This document shows positions 57,951 through 64,000 of a stretch of 64,000 nucleotides of DNA, in pieces. Location: NCBI RefSeq assembly GCF_029962835.1, contig NC_080582.1, forward strand, positions 22,886,032-22,950,031, read 5' to 3'. Numbering within the stretch: the first letter of the stretch is position 1; each line of letters opens with the position of its first letter. The notes beneath the pieces were generated by a model that did not search any database, was not told where the DNA came from, and worked only from the letters and a program-made list of their open reading frames with translations. A program made the position numbers and the translations under genes. The DNA is from Magnolia sinica (Eukaryota > Streptophyta > Magnoliopsida > Magnoliales > Magnoliaceae).

Positions 57951-58131
57951 TGTAAACAAACCAAAAACAATGAATACCAAAAACAATGAAGGCTTTAGGG
58001 AGAATGATTCTCCTTTTCTTTTCTGTATTTGACAACCCTAAAGGGTTGAATATATAGAGTTTTACAATGACTATACAAGGTAAGGTAATAAATACGAAAT
58101 CTTCTATACAAGGAATGTGGCCTGTCTAACA
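57951..58131 (-). repeat. 5' LTR of the copia element
   Basis: 181 bp, minus strand TGTTAGACAGG..TTTGTTTACA. Contains CTCTATATATTCAACCC as a possible TATA region. Confidence 0.92.
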
Positions 58132-59079
58132 ATTTTAGTCTTGTTGGAAAGGTAATCAGATAAGCTTATTAAAAAGACTAGAATCATTTCGATCGGACCC
58201 CGTTTGACTTGTCGAAAGTACGAATGTTCAGTATATAAAATCAGTTGCCTGTAATTTAACCAATTGTCTTTTTTTGATAATCTTAGGCTCATTGGAAATG
58301 TCGCTTGATGAGCTTTTCAATTGAATTGAAATTACTTCGATTAGACCACGCTTGATTAGTCTAAAGTGTGGCCATAGTTTTTACAGTTTTGGCCGTGTAG
58401 CAATGCATGGTCTTGCTAAACGGGCCAGATCTTCCTAATCATAACTTGGATTGGAAGAAACTTAAGTTCGTTAGGAGAATCATTTGAACACTTTTCCAAT
58501 GAATTATAAATCATCTTGATTGGTCAAATCTTTCTCTCAATAATACCATAGCTACTTTGTGTATAAGGATGACTGTACTTTTCTCAATCTTAAAGATATG
58601 ACCTCTCATGTCTCAACACAACATTATTTGAGAAGATTAAATAGTACAAAGAGTGATACTTGGGTAGAGAGTTCATTTTATTATTTTTCGCACATCAGTT
58701 GCTACGCACAAAGAGTTTCTAAGGTTCATTAATTGTTTGCGGGATGTGCCGAGTATACTCCCAGTTCGAGCCGTTTGGATTTTCAATCATTTCTAATTTA
58801 GTGTAAGATAATTTATTGAAGTCAAGCTGAAGCTTAAAGAGTGGCTTATCCTTATTTTAGATAGAATGTCTGCAATATGATATTTGTATTTTCCGTATAT
58901 ATAGGCCTGTGTGACTTTATAAACAGGTTAGATGGCATGGTAGGCCCTATAAAGCTTTTAATAGTGGTCATTCAATCACTACTATTTTCTGTAGTGTGGT
59001 TTAGTTGAGACTTGGATTTGGCTCATTTTTGAGCTCATGTCCTAAAATGGTCTTAAAAAAATACATGGATAGTGTGGAT
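58132..59079. other. retroelement-like non-coding DNA and MITE arm
   Basis: Degenerate sequence with a recurring pattern (TTGGAAAGGT..GCTTATT; ATTGGAAATGTCGCTTGATG; GATTGGAAGAAACTTAAG) at roughly 150-bp steps. From about 58,920 decayed MITE motifs appear. Confidence 0.35.
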
Positions 59080-59560
59080 ATAATACATCATGGTCGAGAC
59101 CATAGATGTTTGCCATGTCAACATAGTTAGGAGATATTAAATACATATGCAAACAAAAAATATATATGCATTTCGAGTTGATTTTCTTAAATTGGGCATA
59201 TGCCCCGAAATGATAACAAAATGAATAGACAGTAGAGATATAACACATACTTCATGGGAGTTCACGGAAGTTTGCCACATCAGCATAGTGAGGAATTAAA
59301 AGGAAACATACATACTTCGTGGTCAAGCCCATAGATGTTTGCCATGTCAACATAGTCAGGAAAGATTAAATACGTACATGACCAAGCATAAAATATGCAT
59401 GCATTTCGAGTGGATTTTTTAAAACTGGGTTCATGCCCTAAAACGGTCCAAAAAATAAATGAACGTTGTGGATATAACACATGAAGTTCATGGGAGCTGA
59501 CAGAACTTTTCCACATCGGCATATTGGGGACTAAAAAACAATATAGGTAAATGACCGAAC
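59080..59560. repeat. imperfect tandem duplication, about 231-bp period
   Basis: TAGATGTTTGCCATGTCAAC occurs at 59103 and 59334. The surrounding blocks (ATGCATTTCGAGT; CATGGGAG; CCACATC(A/G)GCATA) repeat in the same order. It is derived from MITE-arm sequence. Confidence 0.8.
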
Positions 59561-59659
59561 AAAAGTAATCATTACCCATTTATAGCCCTTTCCCATTATA
59601 GGAAAACCAAATGGGCCCTAATAGGAAGTCCGTGTCCGAACCTTATTTCCTGAAAATGC

Positions 59660-60100
59660 AGTAAGTTCCTGTGATGAGATGTCAAGTGAGGCTCACTGTA
59701 ATGTTTGTTAGAAATCTAACCTCGTCCATTTGTGAAGTCAAACTAGGTGAATCCAAAACTCAAGTGGGCCACACGAGAGGCAACAGTGGAGATTTCGTGA
59801 CCACTGTTGAAATATTTTTATGGCCACAAAAGTTACATATTAAAATAATTTTTTTTTGTATTTTCACTTCATCCCAATGGGAATTTCTTCATAAACAGTT
59901 TGGATGGCATCTAAACATTAAGATGAAGCCCGGGAAAGTTTCAATGGTAAAAAACACTTTCCCCAGTTTTCCCTCTGGTGTGGCCCAATTGAGTTTTGGA
60001 TAAATTTCATTTTTTATAGCATATCCTGAAATGACCACGCAAAACGGATGAACAGGTGGATTTTTAGCGAACATCACCGTAGGCTCACATGACATCCAGC
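59660..60100. repeat. palindromic MITE
   Basis: The left arm 59680-59735 (GATGTCAAGTGAGGCTCACT, GTTTGTTAGAAATCTAACC) is complementary to the right arm 60040-60100 (TTTTAGCGAACATCACCGTA, GGCTCACATGACATCC). It is closely related to 42,416-42,837. Confidence 0.75.
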
Positions 60101-60193
60101 GTACGAACTTCGTGCGATATGCTTTAGCAGGAAATCTGCGTACATATGAGTACGGATCGTTGCGTTGAAGCACGCATGCGGATTAGCTACTGA

Positions 60194-60718
60194 CTGGTTG
60201 AGTAGCAATCTCCCTACTGAAGTGACGTCACTAGGTTTATTAGGCCCCACCATGATGTATGTGTTATATCCACACTATCCATCCATTTCCAGAGACCATT
60301 TTAGAGCATGAGCCAAAGATTGAGGCAGATCCAAATATCAAGTGGATCCACCACAGAAAACAGTGGGGATTTAAGGCGTACCATTAAAAACTTATTTGGG
60401 CCACACAAGTTTTCGATTAAGCTGATATTTGTGTTTTCCCTTCATCCATGCCCTAAACGCTAAACCCTAAACTCATAAACAGGTTTAAGATCAAATAAGC
60501 ATCATGGTGGGCCTAGGAATGAATCAACGGTGGGTGTCACTATCTCCATTGTTTTCTATGATGTGGTTGACTTGAGATATGGATCTGCTTCGATTTTTAA
60601 CTCATGCTCTAAAATGATCTCTCCAAATGAATGGACTGTGTTGATACAGCACACATCATGGTGGGGCTTACAAAATCTGGTGACGTCACTTCAGTAGCGA
60701 GATTCGCAACGGAACCAG
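60194..60718. mobile_element. long-hairpin MITE with CTGGTT termini
   Basis: The left arm CTGGTTGAGTAGCAATCTCC, CTACTGAAGTGACGTCAC and GGCCCCACCATGATGTATG is complementary, over about 110 bp, to the right arm ending ..TCACTTCAGTAGCGAGATTC, GCAACGGAACCAG. There is no coding region. A detached fragment of the same terminus occurs at 43,745-43,800 upstream of the SAWADEE gene. Confidence 0.82.
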
Positions 60719-61639
60719 TCTGTATCAAGCTCCCTCACGTTTTTTTTTTTCGCACTAATGGAGAGAGTTAGCGAGAGAGATGCCGAGCGAGAGGAGGCGG
60801 AGAGGATCAACGGTGGTTTTTTTTTTTTTTTACACCAGGAGCATTTACATCTCTGTTTCCTTTTACGGATGAGAGAGAAAAAGAGAGAAAGAGGGTAACG
60901 GCGTTTCTGTCGCCGTTTGGAGGAGGGGTGGGGCCCCACATCTTACAACCAATAGCCTCTTTCCACGTTTACTTAGTACCCCTTAAGGCACTGAGTAACT
61001 CAGTACACAATCCGATTCCTCACGCGGATCGCCAAGCTGGCAGCCGCGGAGACAGTTTCTTTTTTTAGAAACATGGTTTTTCACAGTCCATGTGCGGTTG
61101 GATTTGTGCCCTCAATAGTACACCTCTTCATGTGACATACCCGTGTTTCGTTCTGAATTGACCCATCTACAAGATGGACGGATCAGATCAAGTTCCAAGG
61201 TCGGTTGGTGGGCCTCTGATGCAAGAAAACAGGGTCGGTTCATTTGAAACGAACGCTGGCGGGAGATCCTCCCATTCTTGGAAACAATCGGGTCAAGCCC
61301 GATTTGACTGAATGTGGAGTCTGGTGCACCGCTGGTGCTCTCGCACTGGTGTACATGCACACCAATATGGGGCCTACCGTGGTGGTTGAGACCAATCCAC
61401 ACCGTTCATTTTTTCCTAGGAGTTTACTTGGGTCCTTAGGCAAATTTTCAAGTAGATTTAAAGTTTCAGGTGGGCTCCACAGATGGATTCGGGTCCTATT
61501 TGCTGATTTCCATCAATCTGATGGTCGGATGTTTCCAAAACTTTACCCCAATGGTTAAAAAGGTCCAATGATCCATTTAGATGGCTGAGACACCTATTCC
61601 ATGAATTTAGAACACTAAATGCTATTATTAGAATAATTC
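60719..61639. other. no recognisable gene
   Basis: Contains two poly-T tracts (about 60740 and 60818-60831), GA-rich sequence, and a moderately GC-rich stretch. No coding frame is defensible. Confidence 0.4.
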
Positions 61640-61662
61640 TATTATTATTATTATTATTATTA
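61640..61662. repeat. (ATT)n microsatellite
   Basis: Seven to eight ATT units. Confidence 0.9.
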
Positions 61663-62441
61663 TCATCATTCATATATTGTGTCATATATACTTTATATTA
61701 TTGCAAATCGTTAACATATATAAATTATATGAATATTAGTAAATGAAGATTAATATATATTATATGTATGTTATTTGTATGGTTATACATGTGTTATGCT
61801 TTAAATTTTATATAAGTCGTTAAATTGCTTGAAGTATGTTATTCATTAATGCTTTTAAGTGTCCCCATGCAATCATGGATGGACCCTAACCGTCCCTTTT
61901 AGAGTTGGGTGGTTATACCGTGTAGGTAAGCGTCAAATCATCCCGTAGGAAGCTGCGGGCTTAACAAAAGGGTGGATCTTGTGGTCCTTGGATTTAAATC
62001 TATAATGTGTGGTTAGATCTGTTTATCAATGAATTTAGAATCCTAAGGATAGGTTATTCGACGACGTGATGGTCCGTCTTGAAGAATAGTGGATGGATAG
62101 CATGATATATGGATGGGAACCGTTTTCAACGGTTGGATTTTTTTGACTAGAATGCATGTCAATATTCACTTGAGCTAGGTTTGTACTTACACTACGTAGG
62201 GTTACTCGGTAGCACTCGAGTTCCGAAAGTACGAGGTGTTACAATCTACCCCCTTAAGAGAATTTTGTCCCCGAAATTCAGTGCTCGTATTATGATTTGG
62301 GACGACGATGATATTCGTGGTGGTTTTAAACTTCATTATTTTCCTATATGTACAAACGTATACCACTAGGTGCCCAAAACTGAGGTCATTACAATCTACC
62401 CCCCTTAAAGAGAATTTCGTTCCCAATATTTGATGATGCAC
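61663..62441 (-). mobile_element. Ty3/gypsy LTR start with pol end, junction duplicated
   Basis: Minus strand GGGGACAAAATTCTCTTAAG, GGGGGTAGATTGTAACACC at about 62,225-62,275 is the classic end of a chromovirus-type (Tekay-like) polyprotein, polypurine tract and LTR start. LTR-like sequence continues toward 61,660. A second version (AACGAAATTCTCTTTAAGGG, GGGGTAGATTGTAATGACC) lies at about 62,385-62,430. No reverse transcriptase is in the window. Confidence 0.6.
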
Positions 62442-64000
62442 ATTCCAATTGTTAATGTTACAAGTAGCAGGGTTATCCTAATGGTGTATCCTATCTCATT
62501 GACTATTAATGATACTTCCGAACTGTCTAAGATATATTACCAATTTCTTTTCTTTTTTTCTTTCATTGTTCAAGCTAACGCGAATAGATGGTCTTAGTAG
62601 GTTTGATTCCGATACACCGATCCTTTGCCTACGCATAGTAAAGGATTCTGGCATTAATTCATATCCTGGAAATTCTCGATCTTCTGTCTGATCAGGGCAT
62701 TGAGATCATTGAGACTTGCTAGGACTTATAATTTGAGACAAACCGCGTACATAAACATTATTCCATCAATCCATGATCCCGATTGTTCTAGACTTCAGGG
62801 AAATAACATGTGTTCTTCTGAATTGACAATGAGAGTGCCCGAAATTTATGTGAATAGACGCAAATGCCCATCACGCTTCCAACGTGCACTCCGATCACCT
62901 AATGCACTACTTAAAAGTTTTATAACTAGAATTCCTACGTGGAAATTTGAATTTGAAATTGTCGAGTTCACCTAGGATTTGAAATCTAGCCTCGACATGC
63001 TTAGCCTATGGTTGAAATTTTACCTAAATTTTGTATTAACTTTATCTCTAGTTAATTCTAAGCACAAGAATTTCTGAGAATTGTTGTTTCTAATTAACGG
63101 AATGTATTAGGGAGTTCAAGTTACACTCCTAACAATTTTTCTTAAGCTTATGTGAGTACTTGGGGTTTAATTTAATATACAATATGGAGAGTAGAGGATT
63201 TCCTATAATATCTAAGTTTATTTCATTGTCTCTTACTAAAGAGACGTTTTCGGGAGTTCGACTCCTCAAGTTCATGGAGTGCCAATGTTTACTGTACTTT
63301 ACGATGAGTAAAGTTGTTCCTAAAAGGTTTAAGTTCGTTCCATCTGTTGATCATCGTGGTAATGTTATTTCTAGCTAAGAGATTTTTAGAAATTGTTCAT
63401 TTGGAGGTCAAGTATAAGGAATGTCCTTATGTAGTCTTATGTACACCATAATGAGTGTTTGGTACACATTTAATCCCTAAGTTCCACAACTAATTTAGCA
63501 GTTTACAAGGGAACTAAGGTTGTATTTCTAAGTTTCAAATAACGGTCCTATTATTTATAGGGGAACCAGAGTTTTTATCTCTAAGTTCAAATGACTAATC
63601 TTAGATGTTCAAGGGGCCTAAGTTCATTTCTAGGTCCTACGACTATCCAACAATTCTACAGGGAGCTTAGAACCTCAAGTTTCTATGTTCTCAACTCCCC
63701 CTAGCTACAAAGGGATTTCTCATAAGTTCACAGAGTTGTTCTAATGATTTCTAAGGGGACTTAGGTTTTGAATTTCTACATCCTCAAATCATCCTTAACT
63801 CAAATGGAACTCCATGCAAGTTTGGGTTACCATCCAAGTCACTTCTAAGGGAACCTAAGTTTGGGTCTCTATATGCTCAATCGTTCTCCTAAGTCCAAGG
63901 GAAATTCTCCTAAGTTCGAGTTTCTAATTTCAAGCATCCAAACTTGAGACATTTAAGGTTTGTATAAGTTCATTTCTCAAGGCCAAGTTTGTCCAAACTA
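62442..64000. other. non-coding DNA with recurring CTAAGTTC-like motif
   Basis: No coding domains seen. From about 63,400 to the end, the word (C)TAAGTT(C/T) recurs many times among G(G)GAA and CTAAGG words, suggesting a decayed short-period repeat, possibly from the same gypsy element. Confidence 0.4.

Larger units (their letters stand above)
53127..58131 (-). mobile_element. complete Ty1/copia retrotransposon, 5.0 kb
   Basis: Two direct LTRs (57951-58131 and 53127-53309), an initiator-Met-type primer site next to the 5' LTR, a polypurine tract next to the 3' LTR, and gag-protease-integrase-RT-RNase H between them. Flanks ATCTT (53122-53126) and ATTTT (58132-58136) are a 5-bp duplication with one mismatch. 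The coding region has many stops, so it is defective. The LTRs differ at roughly 15 of 181 positions by eye. Confidence 0.92.

Noticed and set aside
57501..57986. 161-codon minus-strand frame with repeated PVRSDL-like words
   Set aside because: It overlaps the primer site and leader of the copia element and consists of leader repeats (GATCGGA/GCAGTAGG). It is not a separate gene.
1..64000. CRISPR arrays, operons, ribosome-binding sites, tRNA or rRNA genes
   Set aside because: This is plant nuclear DNA. No arrays with regular spacers, no tRNA cloverleaf or rRNA segment was noticed on either strand.

Overview
The window is nuclear DNA of a flowering plant. It is gene-poor and packed with nested LTR retrotransposons, DNA transposons and palindromic MITEs. 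The very abundant MITE family contains the string GGGCCCCACCATGATGTATG followed by a GTGTTTTATCCATGCCGTCC-type string. From memory I associate such arms with magnoliid-type genomes, but that is only an impression; the sequence itself supports 'angiosperm'.

The main result is a single-copy-type host gene on the minus strand, reconstructed here from six exons between 43420 (ATG) and 17969 (stop). The exons are 339, 339, 25, 319, 67 and 180 bp and join in phase to 1269 bp (422 residues plus stop). The first two exons encode a SAWADEE-type (tandem-Tudor-like) chromatin-reader domain. The introns have been inflated by transposons to 8.4 kb (intron 1) and 14.3 kb (intron 4). Intron 1 uses a GC donor, exon 3 is a 25-nt microexon, and a same-strand LTR with a TATA box lies about 0.4 kb upstream of the start codon.

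Layout. 0-4.25 kb: a 3'-truncated Ty3/gypsy element (minus strand) whose gag is split by a solo LTR with a 5-bp target duplication. 4.4-5.9 kb: 134-bp perfect direct repeats enclosing a termini-less copy of an element found again at 49-50.7 kb. 6-7.1 kb: MITEs. 7.35-7.75 kb: a small candidate gene for a secreted proline-rich peptide, with TATA box and G-box-like motif. 7.8-17.7 kb: LTR-like sequences, MITEs and hAT fragments, no convincing gene. 17.97-43.42 kb: the SAWADEE gene. Its intron 5 holds a plastid petA fragment. Its intron 4 holds a Ty1/copia element interrupted by a 5.5-kb PIF/Harbinger element (TTA target duplication), which carries remnants of transposase, a Myb/SANT-like protein and an RNase H1 N-terminal-like (viroplasmin-type) domain, followed by two more decayed copia elements. 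Intron 1 holds a LINE remnant, LTR-like blocks and long-hairpin MITEs. 43.8-53 kb: an LTR, MITEs, two hAT-type elements with 8-bp target duplications, and a Tat-like gypsy fragment. 53.13-58.13 kb: a structurally complete but decayed copia element (minus strand) with both LTRs. 58-64 kb: MITEs, a 231-bp tandem duplication, and a gypsy LTR end.

The mobile-element genes are nearly all broken. The plausible expressed host loci are the SAWADEE-domain gene and, more tentatively, the small secreted peptide. Copy numbers, ages and expression cannot be judged from the sequence alone.
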